The notes under the pieces: generated by a model | Seen by the model: the letters and a program-made list of their open reading frames with translations, nothing else | The model's database searches: none | Told to the model about the DNA's origin: nothing | Origin: Caldilineaceae bacterium | Lineage (GTDB): Bacteria > Chloroflexota > Anaerolineae > Caldilineales > Caldilineaceae | Assembly (NCBI GenBank): GCA_026645575.1 | Contig: JAPKMW010000046.1 | Location: 11,952 to 75,951, forward strand | Reading direction: 5' to 3' | DNA: 64,000 nt | Shown here: positions 1 through 8,931 of the stretch, piece by piece | Layout of the letters: each line of letters begins with the position of its first letter | How positions within the stretch are numbered: the first letter of the stretch is position 1 | Program-made: the position numbers and the translations under genes

Positions 1-27
1 CAAGCTACTCAACAAAAGGAACGCGCC

Positions 28-1110
28 ATGAAGGAGTTGATGGGTAGCCCTGCGTTTGACAAAACAGTAGCGCGCTTTGATGCCTGGTGGGTCGGCGCGA
101 TCGTGGATCGACCGCCGGTGCTGGTTAGTGTTAAACCAAGTCGCCCCTATCGTGGCCCGGTTTCCACTCATGTTGATCACCAGGCGCGCTGGCTCGATGT
201 AGAATTTGTGGTCGAAGAGGCGCTGGCCAAGATGGCGCAGACCGACTATGTCGGTGATCGCTTTCCCCTCTTCTGGTCGAACATTGGTCCGGAGATCACG
301 GCGACGCTCTATGGCTGCCCGCTCACCTTTACCGAAAGCACCAGTTGGTCAACGCCGGTGGTGCATTCAGCAGGCGAGTGGCAACGGATCTTAACCCTGC
401 CCCCTGATTTCACCAATGTCTACTGGCAGACGATGATGCGTATGACCGACTATGCCATCGAACGGTGTGAGGGGCGCTATATCGTCGGCATCACTGACCT
501 GCATGGCAACTATGACATTCTGGCCGCTCTGCGCGACCCCATGCAACTTTGTCTCGATCTCATGGATTGCCCCGATCTGGTAGCGCAGGCCGGGATGCAC
601 GTGGCCGAGGGCTATGTGGCCGCCTTTGATCGCCTCTATGCGCAAGTCGCCACGGCCGGTTTTGGCGCTACCACCTGGTTGCCCATCTATTACCGTGGCC
701 CGGCCTATGTGCCTAGCTCTGACTTCTGGTGCATGGTCTCACCGCAACACGCCCATGACCTCATCCTGCCGGCGATTCTGCGCGAAATGGAGCCGCTGGA
801 GCGGAGCATCTTTCATCTGGACGGGCCACAGGCGTTGCGTCATCTGGATCTGCTGCTCGACCTGCCGCAACTCCATGCCGTGCAGTGGGTCTATGGCGCA
901 GGGCGTGGCCCAGCGGCCCGCTGGCTTGAGGTCTACCGGCGGATTCGTCAGGCCGGCAAGAGTCTACAGTTGATCGCGCAGAATGCCCAAGATGCACTGA
1001 CCGTTCTGGATGCCATCGGTCCAGTCGGCGTCTTGATTAGCGTGGAAGAACCCTTTGCCAGCGTGGCCGAGGCGGAGACCTTTATTCAAGAAGTCGCAAA
1101 GTTTACCTAA
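28..1110 (+). CDS. URO-D-fold protein (uroporphyrinogen decarboxylase-like), paralog 1
   Basis: A 360-residue cytoplasmic protein that I place in the URO-D/corrinoid-methyltransferase superfamily by overall pattern (N-terminal 'DRPPVLVSV', C-terminal TIM-barrel-like strands, 'FHLDGPQALRHL'). It starts at ATG 28 with AAGGA 8 bases upstream. It is the most divergent of three consecutive URO-D-like genes and is about 100 bp from the next. It lacks the arginine-rich N-terminal substrate motif of true HemE, so haem synthesis is unlikely. Family members transfer methyl groups from corrinoid proteins to thiols, but no corrinoid protein is encoded in this window, so the substrate is unknown. Confidence 0.7.
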   Translation: MKELMGSPAFDKTVARFDAWWVGAIVDRPPVLVSVKPSRPYRGPVSTHVDHQARWLDVEFVVEEALAKMAQTDYVGDRFPLFWSNIGPEITATLYGCPLTFTESTSWSTPVVHSAGEWQRILTLPPDFTNVYWQTMMRMTDYAIERCEGRYIVGITDLHGNYDILAALRDPMQLCLDLMDCPDLVAQAGMHVAEGYVAAFDRLYAQVATAGFGATTWLPIYYRGPAYVPSSDFWCMVSPQHAHDLILPAILREMEPLERSIFHLDGPQALRHLDLLLDLPQLHAVQWVYGAGRGPAARWLEVYRRIRQAGKSLQLIAQNAQDALTVLDAIGPVGVLISVEEPFASVAEAETFIQEVAKFT

Positions 1111-1116
1111 AGCATC

Positions 1117-1195
1117 GGGTATTGGGTATTAGGTATTGAGCAGCGTCCAACCAATATCCAATAACTCAATATCCAATACCTAATGACCTAACCCA
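1117..1195. repeat. Heptad-iterated imperfect inverted repeat
   Basis: The left arm has heptads GGGTATT, GGGTATT, AGGTATT (1117-1137). The right arm (about 1166-1195) carries the complementary heptads AATATCC, AATACCT. It fills the gap between two URO-D-like genes. It belongs to the word-iterated family seen at several other loci in the window. Confidence 0.7.
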
Positions 1196-1209
1196 TAAAC
1201 GAGTACACC

Positions 1210-2364
1210 ATGAACAACCGTGAACGTTTTTTGGCGACCATGCGCTATCAGCCCCGTGATCGCGCACCGATCATCGACTTTGGCTTTTGGGAAGAGACCA
1301 TTCCGCTCTGGCACAAACAGGGGCTGCCCAAGGCGATCCACTTCAAGTATGACAACTCCAACCATGTGGACTACTTTGGCATGGACTGGGGAATCGACGA
1401 AATCTCCCGCACCACGGACATCCGCATTGGCTTGACGCCCTCTTTTCGCCACAAAGTGTTAGAAGACCACGGCGATCATGAGATTGTCCAGCAGGGTGAT
1501 GGCGTGCGGGTGCTGCGGCGGAAATTTATGGGGTCAATTCCCCAACATCAGGGGCATCTGTTGGTGGATCGCGCAAGTTGGCAGAAGCATTACAAGCCGC
1601 GTCTGGATCCCACCAGCGCCAAGCGGTTGCCCACCGATTGGGCGGAACGGGTAAAATGCTGGAACGATCCCAACCGCACCGATTTAGTTGTGCTACCCGG
1701 CGGCAGCCTCTATGGCTGGATTCGCAATTGGATGGGCGTCGAAAATGTCTCTTACGTGCTGTATGATGACCCGACCTGGTTTGAAGAAATGGTCGTCACC
1801 ATCGCCGACTGTATCATCGGCACCCTCCAGCGGGCGCTCGACTCTGGCGTGAAATTTGACGCCTGTGGCATGTGGGAAGATATGGCCTATCGCGCCGGGC
1901 CGTTGATCAGTCCCAAACACTTCAAGCAATACCTTGTCCCCCAATACCGTCGCATTACTGACTTGCTGCACAAGTACGACGTCAACATTGTCTGGCTTGA
2001 CTGTGACGGCGACATCTCGTTGTTAATCCCCCACTGGCTCGATGCTGGGGTCAACTGTATGTTCCCACTGGAAATCGGCACCTGGGGCGCCGATCCGGTG
2101 AACTATCGCCAGCAATATGGCAAAGATCTGTTGATCATGGGCGGCTTTGACAAGCACATCCTCCAAGGCAGCAAGGCCGATATTGAAAACGAGGTCAAAC
2201 GGCTGGCGCCGCTGGTGGAAGAGGGGGGCTATGTTGGCTTCTGTGATCACCGCGTCCCGCCCGATGTACCACTGGAAAATTATTGCTTCTATCTGGAAAA
2301 AGTGCGCGAAATTTGGGGGCATGGCGTCAATCTGCGACCGATGGGGGTGATCAAGAAAAAATAG
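1210..2364 (+). CDS. URO-D-fold protein, paralog 2
   Basis: A 384-residue soluble protein with the N-terminal signature 'NNRERFLATMRYQPRDRAPI' typical of URO-D-like (MtaA/CmuA-related) proteins. It resembles the next gene closely at both ends: 'WKKQGLP'-type segments, a 'CDGD' loop near residue 260, and a 'CDHRVPPDVP' stretch near the C-terminus. The methyltransferase zinc site is usually His-x-Cys...Cys. Here the equivalent first segment reads 'LDCDGD' and the last Cys sits in 'GFCDHR', so metal binding is plausible but not canonical. No clear Shine-Dalgarno precedes ATG 1210. Its role is unknown; catabolism of methylated or aromatic substrates is one guess. Confidence 0.75.
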   Translation: MNNRERFLATMRYQPRDRAPIIDFGFWEETIPLWHKQGLPKAIHFKYDNSNHVDYFGMDWGIDEISRTTDIRIGLTPSFRHKVLEDHGDHEIVQQGDGVRVLRRKFMGSIPQHQGHLLVDRASWQKHYKPRLDPTSAKRLPTDWAERVKCWNDPNRTDLVVLPGGSLYGWIRNWMGVENVSYVLYDDPTWFEEMVVTIADCIIGTLQRALDSGVKFDACGMWEDMAYRAGPLISPKHFKQYLVPQYRRITDLLHKYDVNIVWLDCDGDISLLIPHWLDAGVNCMFPLEIGTWGADPVNYRQQYGKDLLIMGGFDKHILQGSKADIENEVKRLAPLVEEGGYVGFCDHRVPPDVPLENYCFYLEKVREIWGHGVNLRPMGVIKKK

Positions 2365-2371
2365 ATGTGAT

Positions 2372-2436
2372 GGGTGGCGGGTGGCGAGTGGTGGATTCAT
2401 CTTGTCAGTGTAACCCGCCACTCGCCACCCGTCATC
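2372..2436. repeat. Heptad-iterated inverted repeat
   Basis: The left arm has GGGTGGC, GGGTGGC, GAGTGGT (2372-2392). The right arm (2414-2436) contains CCACTCGCCACCC, complementary to 2379-2391. It lies between the second and third URO-D-like genes. It could also act as an mRNA hairpin, but no U-tract follows. Confidence 0.75.
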
Positions 2437-2474
2437 ATTCGTTGTAGTTTCCCGTGCATCAAGGAGGATGCCCT

Positions 2475-3545
2475 ATGGATTCCAGGGAACGAATGCTCAA
2501 GGCGCTGCGGCATGAACAGCCCGACCGCGTCCCCATCCACGATAGCCTGTGGTTGGAGACGGTGCGCCAGTGGCAAAAGCAGGGGCTGCCGACGGAAATT
2601 CCGCCCGAAGATTATTTCGGCTACGAAATGATCTCTCTCGGTTTTGATCAATCTCCGCTGTTTGAAGTGCAAACACTCCACAAAGATAACGAATATGTGG
2701 TCGAAAGCACCCCCTATGGTGGCGTGCGCAAAAATTTCCGCACCTTTGCCAGCACGCCGGAGATCATCGACTGGGCGATTGCCACCAAAGCGGACTGGGA
2801 ACGGCTCAAACCGCGCCACTATCCCAATTTTGTGCCGGACTATGCCCGTGTGGACTGGGTGAGCCTGCGCCAACGTTATCACCAAGCGCGCTCAGAGGGT
2901 AAGTGCATCGCCCTCTCCGCCGTCATCGGCTATGACCAACTCCAACGTTATGTGAAGAGTGAAGAATTGTTAATGCTCACCGCCGACGACCCCGCCTGGT
3001 TCCGCGAGATGGTGGAGACGATGGCGGAATTGGTGTTGCGTATGGCGAAGCTAATCATCGGCGCCGGCTATAAACCCGATGTCGCCTTTTTCTACAACGA
3101 CATGGCCTATCGCAATGGGCCACTCTTCTCACCGCGCACCTATCGCAACTGCATCTTAGAGTCGGACAAAATGCTCTGTGACTACTTCCACAGTCTGGAG
3201 ATCCCGGTCATCTATCACACCGACGGCGATATTCACAAGCTGATTCCACCGCTGATTGAAGCCGGGGTTGACTGTCTACAGCCGCTGGAAGTCAAGGCCA
3301 ATATGGATGTGCGTGAACTCAAGCGGGAAGTGGGCGACCGGCTGGCCTTTATGGGCAACATCGACGCCTGCAAGATGGCTGACCCCGACCCCCGCGTGAT
3401 CGAAGAGGAGATCCGCACCAAGTTTACCATTGCCAAACAAGGAGGGGGCTACATCTATCACAGCGACCATTCGGTGCCGCCTACCGTCAGCTTTGCCCAA
3501 TACCAGCGGGTCATGGCCTTGGTCCGGCAATACGCCAGCGGATGA
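2475..3545 (+). CDS. URO-D-fold protein, paralog 3
   Basis: A 356-residue protein. I chose ATG 2475 ('MDSRERMLKALRHEQPDRVPI') because AAGGAGG lies 7 bases upstream; a start 21 bases earlier would overlap that site. The N-terminus and the 'PLEVKANMDV' and 'YHSDHSVPP' segments identify the URO-D-like family. The zinc-site segments read 'YHTDGD' and 'YHSDHSVPP': both cysteines expected in corrinoid:CoM methyltransferases are replaced by Asp, so if it binds metal the ligands differ. It is probably co-transcribed with the two upstream paralogs, and it converges on the nucleoside hydrolase gene. Confidence 0.78.
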   Translation: MDSRERMLKALRHEQPDRVPIHDSLWLETVRQWQKQGLPTEIPPEDYFGYEMISLGFDQSPLFEVQTLHKDNEYVVESTPYGGVRKNFRTFASTPEIIDWAIATKADWERLKPRHYPNFVPDYARVDWVSLRQRYHQARSEGKCIALSAVIGYDQLQRYVKSEELLMLTADDPAWFREMVETMAELVLRMAKLIIGAGYKPDVAFFYNDMAYRNGPLFSPRTYRNCILESDKMLCDYFHSLEIPVIYHTDGDIHKLIPPLIEAGVDCLQPLEVKANMDVRELKREVGDRLAFMGNIDACKMADPDPRVIEEEIRTKFTIAKQGGGYIYHSDHSVPPTVSFAQYQRVMALVRQYASG

Positions 3546-3651
3546 CCCCGACCTAGAGAAGCCATGACCCCATTTTTCCGCCAAGACACCATATGTCCAC
3601 GGTTGCCCAAAGTCAGGTGAAAACCACCCGACTTTGGGCGCTCCCTACTTC

Positions 3652-4569
3652 TCAAAGTTTTCCCAATTTGTCAAAGAGATCCCGAAAGATCGCATCACGG
3701 TCAATGTGATAGACATAGCGAATCAAATGACGCCGTTGATCGACGCTCCATGTCACTTGATCCGTCAGCACGGGGCTGTGCACCAGATGGCTGGGCGTCC
3801 AGCGTTCGTTGAGTAGATAAGCGATGGTGGCGATGTCCCACAGCACCTTGGACCAGCCGCGATGGTCGCCATGATAGCCCTTGACAATCTCGACCAGGTA
3901 ATCGCCAATGGCGCCGCGACCGGAGACGTAGGCTTCCAGTTCAGGAATGGTGGTATGCAGATGGCTGACGACGCCCATACAGGGAACCAGGACAAAGGGA
4001 ACGCCACAGTCAAAGAGCAGGCGCGCCGCCGGCACATCCTGTTTCAGGTTGAACTCCCGTGTGTTGGGCCAGTGCAGCGCATGACCGCCCAGCCAGACAA
4101 CCACAATCTTTTCAATGATCTTCGGCTCCATCAACACTGCTGACGCTACATTTGTGATTGCACCGATGGCCACGACATAGAGCGGGTCATCGTCAGGACT
4201 TGCCATTGCCCGTTCCACCAGATTGCGCGCTGCCTCACTCTCCACCGGTTGAGCGCGCTGGTCCATATACTCGGTTGAACCGCGGTAGACAAAATCACGC
4301 TGCTGCCAATTCAGCTTTTCCAACAACCGATGAATCTCTTCGTAGCTCTTCTCCATCCCATCCGCCGGACCGGTCGAGCGATTGTTGAAGTAGGGGGCGG
4401 CATAGATCGCCTCCACACTCAGGCGGTCCGGCGACAGTAGCGCATGAACCAGGGCAAACTGGTCATCAACTTCATTGTAGGTATCAGTGTCAAGCACCAT
4501 ACGCACCTTGCCGGTTGGTGGTTGGAGGCGGCTTAACAACTTGGCGTCAGTTAATTTGGGAAAGTTCAT
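3652..4569 (-). CDS. Inosine/uridine-preferring nucleoside hydrolase family protein
   Basis: A 305-residue protein. I chose the ATG at 4569, which has GGAGAAG upstream on the minus strand; a longer reading frame lacks such a site. Residues near 25-40 read 'DTDTYNEVDDQFAL', the DxDxxxxDD calcium- and ribose-binding motif of nucleoside N-ribohydrolases. A second conserved segment, 'AIGAITNVASAVL', follows. The family cleaves the N-glycosidic bond of ribonucleosides to free base and ribose. It is transcribed towards the URO-D cluster and away from the FadR-like regulator. Confidence 0.88.
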   Translation of the reverse strand: MNFPKLTDAKLLSRLQPPTGKVRMVLDTDTYNEVDDQFALVHALLSPDRLSVEAIYAAPYFNNRSTGPADGMEKSYEEIHRLLEKLNWQQRDFVYRGSTEYMDQRAQPVESEAARNLVERAMASPDDDPLYVVAIGAITNVASAVLMEPKIIEKIVVVWLGGHALHWPNTREFNLKQDVPAARLLFDCGVPFVLVPCMGVVSHLHTTIPELEAYVSGRGAIGDYLVEIVKGYHGDHRGWSKVLWDIATIAYLLNERWTPSHLVHSPVLTDQVTWSVDQRRHLIRYVYHIDRDAIFRDLFDKLGKL

Positions 4570-4690
4570 GGTTGCTTCTCCAGAAAATTGTAAGTGAAAT
4601 TTAATGTTTGTCTTTATAATTCTATGCGACAATAGTAACCAGGGCTTACAATAAAAGTGATGGTGCTTCAGCGTAGCTACCAAGTCTTCT

Positions 4691-4747
4691 GCTCGAAGCC
4701 GGTCCGTGACCGGCGTTTGGAGTACTGGTCACGGACCGACTTCGAGC
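4691..4747. repeat. TCCGTGA-core inverted repeat, copy 1
   Basis: The left arm is GCTC-GAA-GCCGG-TCCGTGA-CCGGC (4691-4714). The right arm (4727-4747) is its complement with one mismatch. The inner palindrome flanking TCCGTGA is of the CCGG/CCGG type. See the finding on covariation. Confidence 0.85.
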
Positions 4748-4850
4748 GGGCGCTATAACTCTCTTCGTTTTCATCCTGATCATACCACTAAGCCCGACCA
4801 GTGGCAATCGACATGAAAAGCTAAACAAAACGTAACTACGAAGTTCACCT

Positions 4851-4907
4851 GCTCCTAGCCAGTCCGTGACTGGCGCCCCAACCGCCAGTCACGGACTGGC
4901 TAGGAGC
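4851..4907. repeat. TCCGTGA-core inverted repeat, copy 2
   Basis: Perfect 25-bp arms (4851-4875 and 4883-4907). The left arm reads GCTC-CTA-GCCAG-TCCGTGA-CTGGC; flanks are of the CCAG/CTGG type. It is about 100 bp from copy 1. Confidence 0.9.
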
Positions 4908-5004
4908 GGAGCTGGTAGTACAACAAACCATTTTGTGATTTGCCCATTCGCCAATTGGCAAAGTCTGAAACGCCTGTGATAGAATGATTGTTATGAACAA
5001 TTTG

Positions 5005-5028
5005 ATTGATCGGATTCATTCGATCAAT
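5005..5028. promoter_or_regulatory. Candidate operator upstream of FadR-like gene
   Basis: ATTGATCG (5005-5012) and CGATCAAT (5021-5028) form an 8-bp dyad with an 8-bp spacer, 78 bp before the FadR-like start. GntR-family regulators often bind short dyads upstream of their own genes; assignment here is inference. Confidence 0.35.
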
Positions 5029-5106
5029 TTGGTTACATTACAATATCTTCGCAATGAAGCAACGATTTTGTAATTTCGCATCAAAGAAGATGCAAGAGTA
5101 CAGGCA

Positions 5107-5814
5107 ATGATGCGCACGGCAGTTACGCTGAATGGCACGGTCCATTCTGAATTTATTGATTACTTGTTAACCACAGCCAGCCGCTCCGGCGACCGCTTGC
5201 CCCCGTTGAATGAACTCAGCACGGAACTGGGTCTTAGTGTGGGCAAGTTGCGCGAACAACTGGAAGTGGCCCGCATGTTGGGCCTGGTTGACGTTAGCCC
5301 CCGCCGCGGGATTACCCGCACCGAGTATAATTTCTTACCTTCTGTCCGCCTCAGTCTCCTTACGGCACTCACCATCGACCATCGCCATTTTGATGCCTTT
5401 AGCAGTTTACGCAGCCATCTGGAAGTGGCCTATTGGCATGAAGCCGTTGCTCTCCTAACCACAGCCGATAAAGAGCGTTTGCGCGCATTGGTAGGGATGG
5501 CCTGGCAAAAGCTCAACCAACCACGCGCCCAGATTCCCTACCAGGAACATCGTGAGTTTCACCTGACCATCTTTCGCCGGCTGGAGAATCCCTTTGTTTT
5601 GGGGCTGTTGGAGGCGTATTGGGACGGCTACGAAGCCGTGGAGTTGAACACCTATGCCGATTACCGCTATCTGGAAAAGGTGTGGCAATACCACGAGCGC
5701 ATTGTCGATGCCATCTGTAGTGGTGACTTTGACAAAGGACAAGCGCTGCTCATCGAACACATGCGTCTGTTGAGCAGCCGGGGGATTTCGGTAGAAACGA
5801 TCGTATCGCTATAA
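5107..5814 (+). CDS. GntR-family transcriptional regulator, FadR/FCD subgroup
   Basis: A 235-residue DNA-binding regulator. Residues about 10-75 form the winged-helix domain ('RSGDRLPPLNELSTELGLSV', then 'RRGITRTEY'). The remainder is an all-helical FCD ligand-binding domain with metal-type His residues in 'EHREFHLTIFRR' and 'YHERIVDAI'. FCD regulators respond to small organic acids. It sits between the nucleoside hydrolase (divergent) and korAB (same direction, 135 bp downstream), so either could be its target. A dyad at 5005-5028 may be its operator. Confidence 0.85.
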   Translation: MMRTAVTLNGTVHSEFIDYLLTTASRSGDRLPPLNELSTELGLSVGKLREQLEVARMLGLVDVSPRRGITRTEYNFLPSVRLSLLTALTIDHRHFDAFSSLRSHLEVAYWHEAVALLTTADKERLRALVGMAWQKLNQPRAQIPYQEHREFHLTIFRRLENPFVLGLLEAYWDGYEAVELNTYADYRYLEKVWQYHERIVDAICSGDFDKGQALLIEHMRLLSSRGISVETIVSL

Positions 5815-5838
5815 GTGCCAAGGGCGTCGCAAACGTCT

Positions 5839-5889
5839 CAATAATTCATGGAAAACAATTAATGAGTAATTATTCTCCATTAATTATTG
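5839..5889. repeat. AT-rich CAATA..TATTG palindrome, copy 1
   Basis: An imperfect inverted repeat with arms starting CAATAATTCATGGAAAACAA and ending in ATTATTG; three mismatches. It is related to 35761-35811, which has GGAAAACAATTAA in the same place. It lies between the FadR-like gene and korA. Confidence 0.7.
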
Positions 5890-5949
5890 GTCAGTCATTC
5901 CGTTTTGATTATTGTTTTTTTGAAAAGGCCTCACGATTTGGAGGAAGGC

Positions 5950-7782
5950 ATGAGTGTATTAATCCAAGAAAAACCAGCAGTACCCTTACAGAGGCGAATT
6001 GTCAACGACTTTAACATCAACGTCGCCACCGCGAACGGTTCGGGCAGCCAGACCAGCAACAGCCTGCTGATCCGTTCGCTTTTCAAAATGGGCATTCCGG
6101 TCACCGGTAAAAATCTGTTCCCCAGCAACATCCAGGGTCTGCCCACCTGGTATAACATCCGCTTGAGCAAGGATGGTTATCTGGCCCGCCGTGAAGCAGT
6201 GGAAGTGATGATCTGTATGAATGGCGCAACCGTGGCCGAAGACATGGCAAGCGTGGCGCCCAACGGCATCATCCTCTATGATGACGCCCTGCCGATTGCC
6301 GCCAAGCGGGCGGATGTCCAATATTATGCCATGCCGGTGAAAAATCTGGTCAAGGCGGCGGATCTGCCCTTTGCCCTCAAGGATTATGTCGCCAATATGG
6401 TCTATGTCGGTATCGCCGCCTATCTCCTGGAAATTGAGATGGACGAAGTGCGCGCCGCCGTGGAATGGAACTTCAAGGGCAAGCCCAAGCCCATTGCCAT
6501 GAACTGGAACATGGTCGAAGCGGCCTATAATTGGGCGGTGGAAAATCTCGCCAATGAGCAGCCCTATCGTGTCGCCCGCATGAGCGGCTTTAATGAAGGC
6601 AAAGTATTGATCGACGGCAACACTGCCGCCGGCATTGGCGCCCTCTATGGCGGCGTCACCTTTGTCTCCTGGTATCCGATCACTCCCTCATCGAGCCTGG
6701 CCGATGCGATTACGGCCTATGCCCCAGATCTGCGCAAAGACCCGGAAACCGGCAAGGCCACCTACGCCATCATCCAGGCCGAAGACGAACTGGCTGCGAT
6801 CGGCATGGTGCTGGGCGCCGGTTGGTCGGGCGCGCGCGCGATGACCGCCACCAGCGGCCCCGGCATTAGCTTGATGTCCGAATTTGCCGGCATGTCCTAC
6901 TTCGCCGAAATTCCCGCCGTGATCTGGGACATTCAGCGTATGGGGCCAAGCACCGGTCTGCCCACCCGCACCAGCCAGGGTGATCTGCTGGCCGCCTACT
7001 ACCTGGGCCACGGCGACACCAAACATGTCGTCCTCTTCCCCTCAACGCCCAAAGAGTGCTTTGAGATGGCCGGCACCGCCTTTGACCTGGCCGAGCGTCT
7101 GCAAACGCTGGTCTTTGTCCTGAGCGATCTTGATCTGGGGATGAATCTCTGGATTTCGGATGAATTCCAATACCCGGATGCGCCCTTTGATCGCGGCAAG
7201 GTCCTCACTGCCGAAGATCTACGCGACCGGGGCGGCAAATGGGGGCGCTATCTCGATGAGGATGGCGATGGCATCACCTATCGCACCTTGCCCGGCACCG
7301 AACACCCGCTGGCCGCTTACTTCACACGCGGCACCGGTCATAACGAATATGCCGGCTACAGCGAGCGCTCGGAAGATTGGGAAAAGAACCTCTTCCGCCT
7401 GGCGCGCAAATTTGAGACGGCGCGCACGTTGGTGCCAAAACCAGTGATCGACGAGATTGAAGAGGCGCGCATTGCCATCATCAGCATGGGCAGCAATGAC
7501 CCCTCGATCCAGGAAGCGCGCGATCGGATGCGCAAGGCCGGCGTCGAGACCAGCTATCTGCGCCTGCGCGCCCTACCCATCAGCCAGACCGTGCGCGACT
7601 ATATCGCCAGCTATGATGTAGTCTATGTGATTGAAAACAATTTCGATGGCCAGTTGCACAAGATTCTGCTCACTGAAACGCCGGAGTACGCCACCCGGTT
7701 GGTTTCGCTTGCCAAGTGTGACGGGATGCCGCTCTCGGCCCGCTTTATCACCGAGTCGATTTTGAATAGGCAAGGGAGATAG
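5950..7782 (+). CDS. korA: 2-oxoacid:ferredoxin oxidoreductase, alpha subunit (gamma domain fused)
   Basis: 610 residues from ATG 5950, which is preceded by GGAGGAAGG. Residues about 15-200 are the gamma domain ('NGSGSQTSNSLLIRSLFKMG', 'FPSNIQGLPTWYNIR'). The rest is the pyrimidine-binding alpha domain ('SWYPITPSSSLADAI', 'QAEDELAAIGMVLGAGWSG', 'TATSGPGISLMSE'). With KorB it decarboxylates a 2-oxoacid to acyl-CoA and reduces ferredoxin. 2-Oxoglutarate is the most likely substrate: this gamma-alpha fusion with a short beta subunit and no separate delta ferredoxin fits the Kor type, and succinyl-CoA synthetase is encoded elsewhere in the window. Other 2-oxoacids cannot be excluded. KorB follows after 78 bp. 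Confidence 0.88.
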   Translation: MSVLIQEKPAVPLQRRIVNDFNINVATANGSGSQTSNSLLIRSLFKMGIPVTGKNLFPSNIQGLPTWYNIRLSKDGYLARREAVEVMICMNGATVAEDMASVAPNGIILYDDALPIAAKRADVQYYAMPVKNLVKAADLPFALKDYVANMVYVGIAAYLLEIEMDEVRAAVEWNFKGKPKPIAMNWNMVEAAYNWAVENLANEQPYRVARMSGFNEGKVLIDGNTAAGIGALYGGVTFVSWYPITPSSSLADAITAYAPDLRKDPETGKATYAIIQAEDELAAIGMVLGAGWSGARAMTATSGPGISLMSEFAGMSYFAEIPAVIWDIQRMGPSTGLPTRTSQGDLLAAYYLGHGDTKHVVLFPSTPKECFEMAGTAFDLAERLQTLVFVLSDLDLGMNLWISDEFQYPDAPFDRGKVLTAEDLRDRGGKWGRYLDEDGDGITYRTLPGTEHPLAAYFTRGTGHNEYAGYSERSEDWEKNLFRLARKFETARTLVPKPVIDEIEEARIAIISMGSNDPSIQEARDRMRKAGVETSYLRLRALPISQTVRDYIASYDVVYVIENNFDGQLHKILLTETPEYATRLVSLAKCDGMPLSARFITESILNRQGR

Positions 7783-7792
7783 GAAGTCAGAA

Positions 7793-7829
7793 GTAGGGGG
7801 TAGGAAGTCAGAAGCTTCCTACCCCCTAC
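7793..7829. repeat. Inverted repeat between korA and korB
   Basis: Perfect 15-bp arms GTAGGGGGTAGGAAG (7793-7807) and its complement (7815-7829), with loop TCAGAAG. The flanks (7781-7814 and on to about 7845) repeat the words AGGAAGTCAGAAG and TTACTCC, as in the word-iterated family. It sits inside an operon, so it could tune korA/korB expression. Confidence 0.8.
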
Positions 7830-7860
7830 CCTTACTCCTTTTACTTGAAAGGGAAGAAAG

Positions 7861-8919
7861 ATGAGTACTGTAACACAACAAGCGCGGGCGGCTGCGGCGG
7901 CGCGGGCGCCCAAGACCAATGCCATTGGTCTGGAGAAGACTGAATATCGCGGGCGTGATTCGACCTTGTGCAAGGGCTGTGGTCATGACAGCATTAGCGC
8001 CCGCATTATCAACGCCGTTTGGGAACTGGGCTTGGATCAATCTCAGGTAATCAAATTGAGCGGCATTGGTTGCAGCAGCAAGACGCCCGCCTATTTCCTG
8101 GGCCACAGCCACGGCTTCAACAGCCTACATGGCCGTATGCCCTCGGTGGCGACCGGCGCGCTGACCGCCAACCGCAAGTTGATCGCCATCGGCGTCAGCG
8201 GTGATGGCGATACCGCTTCGATTGGTATTGGTCAATTCAAGCACGCTGTGCGGCGTAACCTGCCGCTAGTTTACATTGTCGAGAATAACGGCGTCTATGG
8301 CCTGACCAAGGGGCAGTTCAGCGCCACCTCCGACAAGGGCCAATTTCTGAAATATGCCGGCGTCAACAATCTGCCGTCACTCGATATTTGTATGGAAGCG
8401 TTGATCGCCAACGCCACTTTTGTCGCCCGCAGCTTTGCCGGTGACGCCAAGCAGGTGGAAGCACTGCTCAAGGCCGCCGTCAGCCACCGAGGCATTGCTG
8501 TACTGGATATCATCAGTCCCTGTGTTACCTTCAACAACCATGACACCTCCAACAAGAGCTATGGCTGGGGCAAGGCAAACCAGGTCTCGATTCATGAATT
8601 GAATTTCGTTCCCAAATATGAGGAGATCGAGATCGATGACTATGATGATGAGCGCGAAGTGCAACTGCACGACGGCTCTTGGATCGTCCTGAAAAAGCTG
8701 GAGAATGACTACGATCCGACCAACAAGATGCTGGCCTACCAGACGTTGGAGAATGCCCGTCGCGAGAACAAATTCCTGACCGGCCTCTTCTATATCAACG
8801 ACAACGAACCCAGCATGACCGAATTGTTGGAAATGGTTGATCAGCCGCTCTCTCACCTGAGTGATAGCCAGATCCGTCCAACACGTGAGTCGCTGCGTCA
8901 GATTATGGCTGACTTATAA
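7861..8919 (+). CDS. korB: 2-oxoacid:ferredoxin oxidoreductase, beta subunit (thiamine-PP binding)
   Basis: 352 residues with AAAGGGAAG before ATG 7861. It has the Cys motif 'CKGCGHD' near residue 40 for the [4Fe-4S] cluster. The thiamine-diphosphate motif is 'GVSGDGDTASIGIGQFKHAV', ending in 'VENNGVYGLTKGQFSAT'. This is the catalytic partner of KorA. The alanine-rich N-terminus (QQARAAAAARAPK) is unusual but probably just a tail. The protein is about 50 residues longer than many KorB proteins because of a C-terminal extension rich in acidic residues. Confidence 0.9.
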   Translation: MSTVTQQARAAAAARAPKTNAIGLEKTEYRGRDSTLCKGCGHDSISARIINAVWELGLDQSQVIKLSGIGCSSKTPAYFLGHSHGFNSLHGRMPSVATGALTANRKLIAIGVSGDGDTASIGIGQFKHAVRRNLPLVYIVENNGVYGLTKGQFSATSDKGQFLKYAGVNNLPSLDICMEALIANATFVARSFAGDAKQVEALLKAAVSHRGIAVLDIISPCVTFNNHDTSNKSYGWGKANQVSIHELNFVPKYEEIEIDDYDDEREVQLHDGSWIVLKKLENDYDPTNKMLAYQTLENARRENKFLTGLFYINDNEPSMTELLEMVDQPLSHLSDSQIRPTRESLRQIMADL

Positions 8920-8931
8920 AGAAATAATCGG

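Larger units (their letters stand above)
4570..5106. other. Divergent intergenic region, repeats and putative control region
   Basis: This 537-bp gap separates the nucleoside hydrolase from the FadR-like gene. It contains two TCCGTGA-core inverted repeats and, nearer the regulator, a short inverted repeat at 5005-5028. I see no credible coding frame. Confidence 0.7.

Noticed and set aside
28..3545. Classical HemE uroporphyrinogen decarboxylases
   Set aside because: They lack the arginine-containing substrate motif of HemE, occur in three divergent copies, and have no haem biosynthesis genes around them.
3276..3584. Small minus-strand frames in the URO-D region
   Set aside because: They are antisense to well-supported genes and have no starts with ribosome-binding sites.
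5950..8919. Pyruvate:ferredoxin oxidoreductase
   Set aside because: PFOR is usually one long chain or four subunits with an 8Fe ferredoxin; this is a gamma-alpha fusion plus short beta, more like 2-oxoglutarate type. Not excluded fully.
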